DNA from: a virus
Reading direction: 5' to 3' (one strand)
Length of the DNA stretch: 64,000 nt
Virus record (IMG/VR): IMGVR_UViG_3300023174_000100
Coordinates: 1 to 64,000 of that record
Shown: positions 1 to 8,825 of the stretch, piece by piece
How the letters are laid out: every line of letters begins with the position of its first letter
Position numbering within the stretch: the first letter of the stretch is position 1
The notes under the pieces: generated by a model
Databases searched by the model: none
What the model was told of the DNA's origin: nothing
What the model saw: the letters and a program-made list of their open reading frames with translations, nothing else
Program-made: the position numbers and the translations under genes

Positions 1-1362
1 ATCACCGGACCACAAGGTAACCAAGGACCAACTGGTCTTCAGGGTACAACAGGAGCACAGGGCAATCAAGGACCTACCGGATTACAAGGAACAGTAGGCG
101 CACAAGGTTTTCAAGGCCCTACGGGTCAATCAGGTAACCCTAGCTTTCAACCAGGCCCTCAGGGCAATCAAGGCCCACAGGGTGATACTGGCTTTCAAGG
201 ATTAACCGGCTTACAAGGCACCACCGGAGCTCAAGGAAGACAAGGCCCTCAAGGCAATCAAGGCCCTACAGGGCTATCTGGAGTAGGTTTACAAGGACCC
301 GCCGGCGAACCAGGAGGTACTGGCCCACAGGGAAGACAAGGACCGCAAGGCAACCAAGGCCCTACCGGCCCGCAAGGACAAAAGGGGGAGGTAGGAGTAA
401 CAGGACCTCAAGGATTTACCGGTCTTCCTGGTCCTAGAGGCCCGCAAGGATTTACAGGAGACACAGGACCTTCAGGCCCTCAAGGATTTACCGGTCCTCC
501 GGGTTCTACAGGCTCTACCGGCTCTACTGGCTCACCCGGTCCTACTGGTCCACAAGGTTCTACCGGCGCCCCAGGCCCTACCGGCTCGCAAGGATTTACC
601 GGTCCTCCAGGTTCTACAGGCTCTACTGGCTCACCCGGTCCTACTGGTCCACAAGGTTCTACCGGCGCCCCAGGCCCTACCGGCTCGCAAGGATTTACCG
701 GCCCTACAGGATTAGGCATTCCTGGCTCACCTGGTCCCACTGGCCCTACTGGTTCTCCAGGACCTGCTGGCCCCACCGGACCTAAGGGAGATACAGGCGC
801 TACTGGACTAGGTCTCCCAGGCTCTCCTGGACCTACCGGACCTACTGGCCCTGCGGGCCCTACCGGTCCCACCGGTTCTTCTGGACCTACCGGACCTACC
901 GGTCCTACCGGTCCCTCAGGAGGATCAGGCCCTCCTGGTCAGAAGGGTCAGAAAGGCGAAAGGGGTATAGGAGGTCCATTCGCGGCCTTCTCCGACAAAA
1001 GACTAAAAAAAGACATAAAGCAAATACAACCTGTATTAGAAGAAATATATAATATAAAACCAGTTAATTATTCTTGGAATCCTGACGAAATGAAAGGAAT
1101 AATCTTAGAGGTAAATAAAAATTCGTCTTCTTACAGAATACCTACCGATATAAATAATAAGGAAGTCGGTATAATTGCACAGGACATAACAGATGGGCTA
1201 AAAACAGGTCTTCTAAGAGAGCTAAAAATACAAGGACAAAAAGGAGTATTAGCTGTTAATTATGACAAATTATCTGTTTATAATTTAAAAGCCATACAAG
1301 AATTATATGATATAGTAAAAAATTTATCAGAAAGAGTTTTAAAACTAGAAAACAAAAAATAA
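1..1362 (+). CDS. Collagen-like tail fibre protein with C-terminal S74 chaperone domain (5' truncated)
   Basis: The reading frame is open from the first base, so the start lies outside the window. Codons from 1 to about 972 encode a long Gly-X-Y repeat rich in GPTG, GPQG and GFTG, with a few interruptions (near 140-170 and 280-300). From about 979 the sequence becomes an intramolecular chaperone (peptidase S74) domain: it opens with [10 protein letters not shown], the Ser codon at 991 being the expected self-cleavage residue, and continues through VGIIAQD and [17 protein letters not shown]. In phages this domain trimerises fibres and then cuts itself off. The product is probably a trimeric receptor-binding or capsid-decorating fibre. 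All four lysines in the collagen part (codons at 382, 784, 943, 952) are in X-Lys-Gly context. The repeat is much richer in G+C than its neighbours because of Gly and Pro codons. An ATG at 1090 is internal, not a start. Confidence 0.9.
   Translation: MTGPQGNQGPTGLQGTTGAQGNQGPTGLQGTVGAQGFQGPTGQSGNPSFQPGPQGNQGPQGDTGFQGLTGLQGTTGAQGRQGPQGNQGPTGLSGVGLQGPAGEPGGTGPQGRQGPQGNQGPTGPQGQKGEVGVTGPQGFTGLPGPRGPQGFTGDTGPSGPQGFTGPPGSTGSTGSTGSPGPTGPQGSTGAPGPTGSQGFTGPPGSTGSTGSPGPTGPQGSTGAPGPTGSQGFTGPTGLGIPGSPGPTGPTGSPGPAGPTGPKGDTGATGLGLPGSPGPTGPTGPAGPTGPTGSSGPTGPTGPTGPSGGSGPPGQKGQKGERGIGGPFAAFSDKRLKKDIKQIQPVLEEIYNIKPVNYSWNPDEMKGIILEVNKNSSSYRIPTDINNKEVGIIAQDITDGLKTGLLRELKIQGQKGVLAVNYDKLSVYNLKAIQELYDIVKNLSERVLKLENKK
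481..687 (+). repeat. Tandem repeat inside the collagen-like region
   Basis: A block starting CAAGGATTTACCGG at 481 is followed by a near-copy starting at 589. The first unit is 108 bases and the second 99, differing mainly by one extra nine-base Gly-Ser-Thr triplet in the first. Length change in steps of nine bases keeps the Gly-X-Y register, so the array can expand or shrink without breaking the fibre. Confidence 0.8.
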
Positions 1363-1363
1363 T

Positions 1364-1981
1364 ATGAGTAAATTACGAAACATAGAAGCAGTAAAGAAAC
1401 TTCTTGTAGGAGAACACAAATCTCAAAAAAGAACTACAATAGGATATAGAAAAAAAGAAGACTATAGAATAAGAAATGTTGGCGACATTTGGGAAGAGGT
1501 TTCTCCTATGGGCGATGTAGTAGAGTGGGAACAAAGAGATGGTTATAAAGTTAAAAGAGCAAAAGGAGTCAGAGAAATACTAAAAAAATTAGATGAAATA
1601 AAAAAATTTCCTAATTGCTTAGATACATGTGAAGGTAAAATTTTTGGTCAAGCAGATTACAAACTAGGTAAAAAAACAGGACGATGTTTAGAATGCACTA
1701 TAAAATATGAGGCAGAATTAAAATTAAAAGGAGATTTTAATACTTATGTTAATGATAAAAAAAGAGAAAATGCAATATCTTTCTTAAGAGAAGCATCAGA
1801 AGAAGTTGAAATTTTAATTAAATCTTTTGATAACATGGGATATTCAAATGCGGATGGGTCTATAGAAAAATGGACTATAGAAAACAAAGAATCGTTTTTA
1901 GATAAAATAAGAAATGATTTCAATGATTTAAAAAATGAAATCATGGAAACATATAATATAAAAGAAATAGATATAAAATAA
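1364..1981 (+). CDS. Hypothetical protein, candidate small terminase subunit
   Basis: I do not recognise the 205-residue product by sequence. It is charged and mostly helical in appearance, with a central cysteine group (NCLDTC, then CLECT about 30 residues later) that could bind zinc. It starts one base after the fibre gene and ends one base before the large terminase gene. In T4-like phages the small terminase gene directly precedes the large one, so a small terminase role is plausible from position alone. The C-terminal half is acidic with heptad-like spacing, consistent with an oligomerising helix. The Zn-like motif is not a T4 gp16 feature, so the assignment is weak. Confidence 0.45.
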   Translation: MSKLRNIEAVKKLLVGEHKSQKRTTIGYRKKEDYRIRNVGDIWEEVSPMGDVVEWEQRDGYKVKRAKGVREILKKLDEIKKFPNCLDTCEGKIFGQADYKLGKKTGRCLECTIKYEAELKLKGDFNTYVNDKKRENAISFLREASEEVEILIKSFDNMGYSNADGSIEKWTIENKESFLDKIRNDFNDLKNEIMETYNIKEIDIK

Positions 1982-1982
1982 C

Positions 1983-3560
1983 ATGTCTACAAATAAAGTA
2001 AAATTAGCAATAGCACAAGAGTATAAAAAATGCGCTAAAGATCCAGTATATTTTACAAAAAAATATTGTAAAATAGAACATCCTAAAAAAGGTAGAATAT
2101 TATTTGGTTTATATCCCTTTCAAGAAACTACTCTAGAAAAAATGTATAAGGATAGGTACATTATAATTAATAAAGGTAGACAATTAGGAATATCCACACT
2201 ATCTGCTGCATATATTTTACACAATATGATTTTTAAAAATGGATATAAAGTTCTTATTATTGCAACGAAACAAGATGTAGCAAAAAATTTAGTACATAAA
2301 ATTAGATTAATGCATGATTTTTTACCTTCTTGGTTAAAACAAGAGACTTTAGAAGATAATAAAATGATGTTAAGATTTAAAAACAATGGATCAAGTGTAA
2401 AAGCTGTATCATCAAGTCCAGATTCTGCTCGTTCGGAAGCCTTATCTTTACTTGTCATAGACGAAGCTGCTCACATTACAAATTCAGAGGAGATATGGAC
2501 AGCCGCACAATCAACCTTAGCCACCGGAGGTAGTTGTATCCTCTTATCTACACCGAATGGAGTAGGTAATTTGTTTCATAGAATATGGCAGGAATCTTTA
2601 AACGGAGGAGATTTCACATCAATATTTTTACCATGGACCGTGCATCCGGAAAGAGACTCAAAATGGCGTAAAGAGCAAGATATATTATTAGGAGAAAAGG
2701 CAGCAGCTCAAGAGTGTGATGGGGACTTTTTAACTTCAGGACATACAGTAGTAGATGGTAGTATATTAATATGGTACGAAAATAATTGCGTAAAAGATCC
2801 TGTAGAAAAGAGAGGAGAAACCGGAGATTTGTGGATATGGAAATACCCAGAAAGCGACTGTAGCTATGTAGTTTGTGCCGACGTATCTAGAGGAGATTCT
2901 TCAGATTTTTCTGCTTTTCATGTCATAAATATTGAGTCTTTAGAACAAGTAGCGGAGTTTAAAAGCATGATAGGAACTACAGAATATGGACATTTACTAG
3001 TTAGTATTGCATCCGAATATAATGGAGCTCTACTAGCCGTAGAAAATGCTTATGTAGGTTGGGCGGTGTTACAAACAATTATAGATATTGGATACCAGAA
3101 TCTTTATTATACTTTCAGAAACGACCCTTTTGTAGACCCTGACATTCACATGAATATAAATCAAGAATACATGTTAAAAGACAATATGGTTCCGGGATTT
3201 ACAACATCATCTAAAACTAGACCTGTAATGATTTCTAAATTAGAAACTTATTACAGAGAAAAATCTCCTATTGTATATAGTAAAAGATTAATTCAGGAGT
3301 TGTATACTTTTGTTTGGAAAGACCATAAAGCCGAGGCAAGAGATGGATATAATGATGATTTGGTAATGTCTTTTGCTATAGGCCTTTGGGTAAGAGATAC
3401 ATCATTAAAAATGAAAACACTAGGACTTAATTTTTCTAGGTCTTTATTAGCTAATACAACAAAAACAATATATACTCCTAAAGATAATAAAATTCATGAC
3501 TCTTGGTCTATGAAAACTAGAGGAAACGAATCAGAAAGTCTTACATGGCTTATAAAATAA
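1983..3560 (+). CDS. Terminase large subunit (gp17-like)
   Basis: ATPase and nuclease of the DNA packaging motor, docking on the portal at the prohead. The 525-residue protein shows the ATPase domain with a Walker A at about residues 64-73 (KGRQLGIST), Walker B with D160-E161 (LLVIDEAAH) and the coupling motif STPNG at S189. The C-terminal RNase H-like nuclease follows with its first acidic residue at D300 (CADVSRGDSSD) and a late acidic pair at D458-D459 (GYNDDLVMS). The length is close to other T4-type large terminases. It sits directly before the portal gene, five bases away, as in many T4-like genomes. All catalytic motifs are present, so it should be active. Confidence 0.96.
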   Translation: MSTNKVKLAIAQEYKKCAKDPVYFTKKYCKIEHPKKGRILFGLYPFQETTLEKMYKDRYIIINKGRQLGISTLSAAYILHNMIFKNGYKVLIIATKQDVAKNLVHKIRLMHDFLPSWLKQETLEDNKMMLRFKNNGSSVKAVSSSPDSARSEALSLLVIDEAAHITNSEEIWTAAQSTLATGGSCILLSTPNGVGNLFHRIWQESLNGGDFTSIFLPWTVHPERDSKWRKEQDILLGEKAAAQECDGDFLTSGHTVVDGSILIWYENNCVKDPVEKRGETGDLWIWKYPESDCSYVVCADVSRGDSSDFSAFHVINIESLEQVAEFKSMIGTTEYGHLLVSIASEYNGALLAVENAYVGWAVLQTIIDIGYQNLYYTFRNDPFVDPDIHMNINQEYMLKDNMVPGFTTSSKTRPVMISKLETYYREKSPIVYSKRLIQELYTFVWKDHKAEARDGYNDDLVMSFAIGLWVRDTSLKMKTLGLNFSRSLLANTTKTIYTPKDNKIHDSWSMKTRGNESESLTWLIK

Positions 3561-3565
3561 AATAA

Positions 3566-5488
3566 ATGGATAACTCAATACAAGCAAAACTAAAGAGACT
3601 TTTTTCTACTCAAGTAATTGTTAGAAGAATAGGTAAAGACAGAATAAAAGTTATTGATACATCTAGATTACAAGGAAGCGGCGCAAAAGATAAAACCGCT
3701 TATGTAGATAGATTTTCAGGACTACATACAACTAGACAATATGGATATTCACCTAACAATAATACTATAAATTTTCATTCTTCTAAGTTGCAAATATTTA
3801 CAGATTACGAAGCAATGGATACAGATCCTATTATTGCTTCTGCGTTAGATATATATGCAGATGAAAGTACTGTTATGTCAGTTGAAGGAGATTTATTAAA
3901 TATTTCTACTCCAAATGAAAATATAAAAAAGATTTTATATAATTTATTCTATGATATTTTGAACATAGAATATAATTTATGGAGTTGGACAAGATCTTTA
4001 TGTAAATATGGAGATTTTTATCTTTATTTGGACATTGAGGAAGGATTAGGTATAAAAAACGTAATTCCATTATCTGCTTATGAGGTTAGAAGAACGGAAG
4101 GAACAAATCCTCAAAATCCTTATGAAGTTAAATTTATATATGAAGGTGTTCACACAACACAAATGAGTCCAATTGTTTATAGAAATGAAGATAGAAAAAA
4201 TAAAGAATTAGACTATCATGAAGTAGCTCATTTTAGATTATTATCCGACAGTAACTTTTTACCTTATGGTAGAAGTCAGATAGAGCCTGCAAGAAAGATT
4301 TTTAAAATGTTAACATTGATGGAAGATGCGATGTTAATTCATAGAATAATGAGAGCCCCAGAAAGAAGAGTTTTTAAAATAAATGTAGGTAGTATACCTC
4401 CAAACGAAGTTGATAATTACATGGAGACAATTATATCTGCTATGAAAAAGACTCCATATGTAGATGAAAGAACAGGGGATTATAATTTGAAGTTTAATTT
4501 ACAAAATATGCTTGAGGATTATTATCTTCCAGTTAGAGGCAAAGATTCTAGTAGCGATATATCAACTTTACCCGGATTAGGTAATCAAGGTTTTATGGAT
4601 GATATTGAGTATGTGAGAAATAGAATGATGGCCGCCTTAAAAATACCTAAACCATTCTTGGGATATGATAAAGATACAGAAGGTAAATCCATGATTGCGG
4701 CAGAAGATGTTAGATTTGCTAGAACAATAGAGAGAATACAAAAAATTATTGTTTCGGAATTAAACAAAATAGCTATTATTCATTTATATACTCAAGGATA
4801 TAAAAATGAAGAATTAGTTGATTTTTCCTTGTCTTTAAATAATCCATCTTTAGTTTATGAAAGGCAAAAAGTAGAAATATTAACAGAAAAAATGAATCTT
4901 GCTTTAGTTATGCAAGATTCTAAATTATTCTCTAGAAAATATATACATGAAAATTTATTTAAATTATCGGAATCAGAAAGACTTGCCGAAGAGGATTTAA
5001 TCATAGAAGATTTAATGACCACATTTAGACATTCCCAGATAGAAACAGAAGGAAATGACCCAAAACTATCAGGACAAAGTTTCGGTACTCCTCACGATAT
5101 GATGTCAATAAAATTAGCTTCTCAGGGAAATAAGATTAACCCAATGCAATTTGATGACGGAGAAGAGCTAGAATTTGCAAATAAAGAAGATGAACGAGGC
5201 AGACCAAAAAGAATTGGCACTTTCGGAACTAAAAATGATAAATCAAACGGCCGCGATCCTATGGGAGACAGAGATATGAAATCTAATTTAGAAGGAGAAA
5301 AAGACCCTCTTATGGCTAGAAAAAGAGAAAATCCAGTAAATTTAGAGTCTAAGTTAGTAAATTCTTTAAGAAAACAATATGACAGTCATATAAGAAATAA
5401 GAATCTAATAATAGAAAAATCATTTAAAGAAAATGATAAAGATATAAACTTAGGACTACTAAACGAAAATAACTTATTAGATTTATAG
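3566..5488 (+). CDS. Portal vertex protein (gp20-like)
   Basis: Forms the dodecameric ring at the special vertex through which DNA enters and leaves and on which the prohead assembles. The 640-residue product follows the terminase gene and carries portal-type sequence such as IIASALDIYADES near residue 90, the DIEYVRNRMMAALKIPKPFLGYD stretch near residues 345-367 and GKSMIAAEDVRFARTIERIQ after it, which match the conserved core of T4-like portals. It is longer than T4 gp20 (524 residues) mainly through a polar, probably disordered C-terminus rich in Lys, Asp and Asn after about residue 500. The assignment rests on these motifs and gene order. Confidence 0.92.
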   Translation: MDNSIQAKLKRLFSTQVIVRRIGKDRIKVIDTSRLQGSGAKDKTAYVDRFSGLHTTRQYGYSPNNNTINFHSSKLQIFTDYEAMDTDPIIASALDIYADESTVMSVEGDLLNISTPNENIKKILYNLFYDILNIEYNLWSWTRSLCKYGDFYLYLDIEEGLGIKNVIPLSAYEVRRTEGTNPQNPYEVKFIYEGVHTTQMSPIVYRNEDRKNKELDYHEVAHFRLLSDSNFLPYGRSQIEPARKIFKMLTLMEDAMLIHRIMRAPERRVFKINVGSIPPNEVDNYMETIISAMKKTPYVDERTGDYNLKFNLQNMLEDYYLPVRGKDSSSDISTLPGLGNQGFMDDIEYVRNRMMAALKIPKPFLGYDKDTEGKSMIAAEDVRFARTIERIQKIIVSELNKIAIIHLYTQGYKNEELVDFSLSLNNPSLVYERQKVEILTEKMNLALVMQDSKLFSRKYIHENLFKLSESERLAEEDLIIEDLMTTFRHSQIETEGNDPKLSGQSFGTPHDMMSIKLASQGNKINPMQFDDGEELEFANKEDERGRPKRIGTFGTKNDKSNGRDPMGDRDMKSNLEGEKDPLMARKRENPVNLESKLVNSLRKQYDSHIRNKNLIIEKSFKENDKDINLGLLNENNLLDL

Positions 5489-5509
5489 TGGTTTAGGCAA
5501 ACATTACAA

Positions 5510-5516
5510 TATTTAT
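5510..5516 (+). promoter_or_regulatory. TATTTAT motif, candidate phage promoter element
   Basis: TATTTAT in the 70-base gap after the portal gene, 42 bases before the next ATG. The same heptamer occurs in the sense orientation in most of the longer gaps of this window. It is a candidate phage-specific promoter core, not a proven one. Confidence 0.45.
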
Positions 5517-5523
5517 TTAAAAT

Positions 5524-5544
5524 AATTTCTTTTAATAAGAAATT
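5524..5544 (+). promoter_or_regulatory. Leader stem-loop before the 5559 gene
   Basis: AATTTCTT (5524-5531) pairs perfectly with AAGAAATT (5537-5544) around a five-base loop. There is no T-run after it, so it is more likely a 5' leader stem-loop than a terminator. It begins eight bases after a TATTTAT motif and ends 14 bases before the start codon. Confidence 0.5.
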
Positions 5545-5558
5545 CATAACTATTAAAA

Positions 5559-6392
5559 ATGAAGAAAATAAAACACAAAAAACACCGGAATACGGGATTG
5601 ATTTTTGAAATGTTAGTGAAAAGAATGACTAGCAATGTATTACAAGGAGAAGGAATAAATGAAATTTCCTCAATTATAAAAAAACATTTCTCGAATAATT
5701 CTGAAATTAGAAAGGAGTTATCTTTTTACCAAATGCTAATTAAGGAAAAAGTTGCAAATCCTACATTAGCAAATGAACTTATAGAATCAGTTAAACAGGC
5801 AAGAAATTCTTTAGATTTAGAAAAGTTAAATAAAGAAAAATACAGGTTATATAAAGACATAACATCATATTTTGGCGGGGATTCTTTATTTGACATAAAA
5901 GTAGAAAATTACCAACAATACGCAAGCATTTATAACATATTTGAATATAACCAGATGGATAATCCTCCATTAATGGTATCAAATAAACAGAATCTAATAG
6001 AATGTATATGCAATTCAGAAACATCAAATAATACAAATGTAGAATTTTTAAAAGAATCAGAAGAAATTAGACTATCAGCATTTGAAATAATGATTCAAAA
6101 ATATAATGATAAGTATGATGGATTATTAAATGAGCAAAAAATGTTATTAGGAAATTATATAAACATGGAAATATCTTCTGATGAATTTAAATCTTATATA
6201 ACATCTGAAATACATAAATTAGAAGAATCCATTTCTAATATTATTCCTTTAGTAGAAAACAATTCATCTGCATCTAAATTAAATGAAATGCTTGATGTTT
6301 TAAATCAAATAGAAAATACAAAATTCATTACTGAAGACCATATACACGTTATCATGAAATATTATGATTTTGTGAATGTTATATCTAGATAA
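5559..6392 (+). CDS. Hypothetical protein, possible prohead core component
   Basis: I cannot name the 277-residue product from a characterised family. It begins with a basic segment (KKIKHKKHRNTG) followed by GLIFEMLVKRMT, and the rest is predicted to be largely helical and acidic. Proteins of this type lie between portal and prohead protease genes in other T4-like phages of marine bacteria as I recall them, where T4 itself has the small core proteins gp67 and gp68. A prohead core or head assembly role is therefore inferred from location. It has its own upstream gap with a candidate promoter and leader hairpin, and is followed after two bases by the next gene. Confidence 0.5.
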   Translation: MKKIKHKKHRNTGLIFEMLVKRMTSNVLQGEGINEISSIIKKHFSNNSEIRKELSFYQMLIKEKVANPTLANELIESVKQARNSLDLEKLNKEKYRLYKDITSYFGGDSLFDIKVENYQQYASIYNIFEYNQMDNPPLMVSNKQNLIECICNSETSNNTNVEFLKESEEIRLSAFEIMIQKYNDKYDGLLNEQKMLLGNYINMEISSDEFKSYITSEIHKLEESISNIIPLVENNSSASKLNEMLDVLNQIENTKFITEDHIHVIMKYYDFVNVISR

Positions 6393-6394
6393 AT

Positions 6395-6763
6395 ATGAAA
6401 CATAATAAAAAAGCATTCATGAAATACCTATTTGAATCTTTAAACAAGAATTATAAAGTGGGTAATCCTACTAATGAGTCCTCATCTAAATTTTTACCAA
6501 TTGATGATGAAGATAATGTTAAAAATGAAATGAATGTAACAAGTAATTTGGATGGAGGTGAGGGCCCGCCGAGAACTCCTTTAGTATTTAAAAGACGTAA
6601 GCCTGAAACTAAAGAAAAACCATACAAATTTATAAAGAAAACAACTTTCAATAAAATAGAGCGGGATAAAGAAAAACAAAAAACCTCTCCATTTTTAAAA
6701 CAAGAATCCGTAATAAATTTTATAGACGAATTCTTAAAAAATATAAAAAATGGCACAAAATAA
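6395..6763 (+). CDS. Small basic hypothetical protein, head gene cluster
   Basis: A 122-residue protein with no recognised domain. It starts with a basic helix-like segment (MKHNKKAFMKYLFESLNKNY), then a polar linker, then a Lys-rich region with many Pro residues and a final helix (SVINFIDEFLKNIKNG). The 3' end overlaps the prohead protease start by 14 bases, which suggests translational coupling. The position just before the protease is where T4 has small prohead core proteins, so a core or internal protein that the protease processes is possible, but nothing in the sequence proves it. Confidence 0.5.
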   Translation: MKHNKKAFMKYLFESLNKNYKVGNPTNESSSKFLPIDDEDNVKNEMNVTSNLDGGEGPPRTPLVFKRRKPETKEKPYKFIKKTTFNKIERDKEKQKTSPFLKQESVINFIDEFLKNIKNGTK

Positions 6764-7364
6764 ATTATTACTTATTGATTCCATCTCAATATTTAATCCT
6801 ATAAATTGCATAATAAAAGAGTCTAAAGGAGCTAACGGGGGATTACTAGTTAAAGGGATTTTACAAAGAGCTAATTCTGTAAATTTTAACAAAAGAATGT
6901 ACCCTCGTAAATTGATGGAAATTCAAGTAGAAAAATATAATGATAAAATTAAAGATGGTATTTCTTATGGAGAATTAGACCATCCGGATAGATCTGATAC
7001 TTGGTTGTCCGAAGCGTCTCATATAATAAAAGAATTATGGTGGGAAAAAGATGATATATATGGAATTGCTGAAGTATTGGATTGGACACCTAAGGGAAAT
7101 TTATTGAAAAAATATTTCGACAAAGGACACACCGTTGGTATAAGTTCTCGAGGAGTTGGATCATTAAGGGAAGCTGGACTTAGAAATGGGTCCCCTTATT
7201 ATGAAGTTGGCGAAGATTATGAAATGGTAGCTTTTGACTTTGTATCTAATCCATCTACACAAGGAGCATTCATGTCCCCTGTAGTAATGAAAGAATCTAA
7301 GATATATTCTAATAATTTCGATATTTTAGCTGACGAAATTCTTAATATGTCAAAAATACTGTAA
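6750..7364 (+). CDS. Prohead core protease (gp21-like, family S73/U9)
   Basis: Serine protease that matures the prohead by cutting scaffold, capsid and internal proteins. In the 204-residue product the likely triad can be placed: H78 in GELDHP, S132 or S133 in GISSRG, and D163 in VAFDFVSNPS. Their spacing matches T4 gp21 (His85, Ser140, Asp168) closely. The conserved stretch NFNKRMYPRKLM near residue 48 also fits the family. The gene overlaps the previous one by 14 bases and its last base is the first base of the next ATG, so the three are probably translated together. It lies upstream of scaffold and capsid genes as in T4. Confidence 0.93.
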   Translation: MAQNKLLLIDSISIFNPINCIIKESKGANGGLLVKGILQRANSVNFNKRMYPRKLMEIQVEKYNDKIKDGISYGELDHPDRSDTWLSEASHIIKELWWEKDDIYGIAEVLDWTPKGNLLKKYFDKGHTVGISSRGVGSLREAGLRNGSPYYEVGEDYEMVAFDFVSNPSTQGAFMSPVVMKESKIYSNNFDILADEILNMSKIL

Positions 7365-8659
7365 TGGCATCTATTATATTCTTATCTCCGGATTTTACTT
7401 TTACCAAAGAGTTACATGATAAATTTAAAATTGCAGGAGGTCAAGAAAGGAATAGTAGGTATGTTTCTGTAAAAATGGAGGATAGATTAAAGAGATTGTT
7501 GACAAAAGAAACAGAAATAATAGAAAAAGAATTTAGAGCTTCTTTAAAGAATATACGAGGATTAGACTCAAAAAAAAGTGTTAAAGTAATTACAAGTTTA
7601 GAAAATTTCTACAAAAATGCTGATTCTATTATAAAAAACAGTAAAATTATAATAGTATCTGATTTAGAAACTAGAAAATTATTTAGAAAAAAATCTAGTC
7701 CGGGAGGTGTAAATAGAGATACTTTTATATCTAGATTAATAAAAGTAGGAGAGAGAAACAACATAACAATAAAAAATTATTTACTGCTTTATAAGTACGA
7801 CATATCTAAAATATTAGATGAAGACACTTTTTCTACATTAGCATCAAATACAAGAGAGCAATATGTAAAAAGTTCTGAATTTGGATCAGGTTATAAAACA
7901 CAGGTAGATAAAGGAGATAAAAGTAGTTTTATAGATTACGAATTAGGTTCTGCGTTAAAAAGTGCGCCCGTAGGAGTTTCTGAGTTTAGAGGAGTTGCCG
8001 ATGTTCTAAAAAAAGAAGAAGAGGCGGATGAAGAAACTACAATAAATCAATTAATACAAATACAAAAAAAAGCTAGAGATAACGCTAAAATTATAGTTAA
8101 ACCTACGGGTAACGCGGTAAAAGATTTAAAAATAGCTATTGTAAATAATTTAATAATAAAAATAAAATACATAAGCGATAATAAATCCGAAGAACTAGCT
8201 ACTGGGATTAGGGTAATAGAGCCCGTAGCTTTGGGTCAATCCAAAAAAAATCCCGCAAAAGGATTAGCTATAAGAGCTTGGTTGAAAAAAGGAGATACAA
8301 ATAATCCACAAGATAGACCCGGTTGGAGATTTCTATATGTATCTAACATAAAAAGTATAGAATTTACAGGAGATGTTTTTAATTATAAAAGACCTTCTTA
8401 TAATAGCGCAGGAGATAAATGGATGTCTTCAATATCTGTAATAGCTTCTTTTGATACTACTAGAATATATGGAAAAGGTAGAAGAGCAGAAATTTATACA
8501 TCTACAGTTCAAAGATTAAGCATGCTCATATCATCTTCTTCCGGCCCTCAATTGAAATCTTATGTAAAAAAACTAAAAGAAATCAAGAAAAATCACGAAA
8601 GTGGAAAACAAGTTTTAGGATATGCAGACAGAGAATTACTTTACTCTTACTTCTCTTAA
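7364..8659 (+). CDS. WYL-like domain protein in the head operon
   Basis: The 431-residue product has an N-terminal half that I do not recognise (Lys-rich, helical, with an NSKIIIVSDLETRKLF strand-like segment) and a region at about residues 250-345 that resembles a WYL domain: LIIKIKYISDN, then RVIEPVALG, IRAWL and GWRFLYVSNIKSIEF, in the same order as the family's Y, R-x-EP and xRAW blocks. WYL domains are small SH3-like ligand or nucleic-acid sensing modules usually found in transcription regulators. No helix-turn-helix is evident here. Its position between the protease and the scaffold genes suggests a head-related or co-expressed role. The domain call is by eye and should be treated as tentative. 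Confidence 0.55.
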   Translation: MASIIFLSPDFTFTKELHDKFKIAGGQERNSRYVSVKMEDRLKRLLTKETEIIEKEFRASLKNIRGLDSKKSVKVITSLENFYKNADSIIKNSKIIIVSDLETRKLFRKKSSPGGVNRDTFISRLIKVGERNNITIKNYLLLYKYDISKILDEDTFSTLASNTREQYVKSSEFGSGYKTQVDKGDKSSFIDYELGSALKSAPVGVSEFRGVADVLKKEEEADEETTINQLIQIQKKARDNAKIIVKPTGNAVKDLKIAIVNNLIIKIKYISDNKSEELATGIRVIEPVALGQSKKNPAKGLAIRAWLKKGDTNNPQDRPGWRFLYVSNIKSIEFTGDVFNYKRPSYNSAGDKWMSSISVIASFDTTRIYGKGRRAEIYTSTVQRLSMLISSSSGPQLKSYVKKLKEIKKNHESGKQVLGYADRELLYSYFS

Positions 8660-8825
8660 TCAATTTTTTTAAAATAATAATAAATAAAACAGTTAAAATT
8701 TTTTAAAAAAAGCATTTTAGTAAAATTAGATAATATTTATTGGTAATAATATCTTGTTTAATATAAGATTAAAAAATTAAAAATATATTTAAGATTTATA
8801 ATAGTCTTACAATCAAAATAGTAAC
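8660..8825 (+). promoter_or_regulatory. AT-rich gap with TATTTAT motif before the scaffold gene
   Basis: This 166-base gap is almost purely A+T and holds no gene. It contains the heptamer TATTTAT at 8734-8740, followed by a short imperfect hairpin (ATCTT at 8751 with AAGAT at 8765). It separates the protease/WYL block from the scaffold and capsid genes, which need high expression, so a promoter here makes sense. Confidence 0.45.

Noticed and set aside
480-872. A 130-residue Pro/Gly-rich open frame on the minus strand
   Set aside because: It is the antisense image of the collagen repeat; the + strand frame is continuous through the whole region and ends in an S74 domain.
1090-1362. A separate 90-residue gene starting at ATG 1090
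   Set aside because: The frame is the same as the collagen frame and continues the S74 domain that begins before it.
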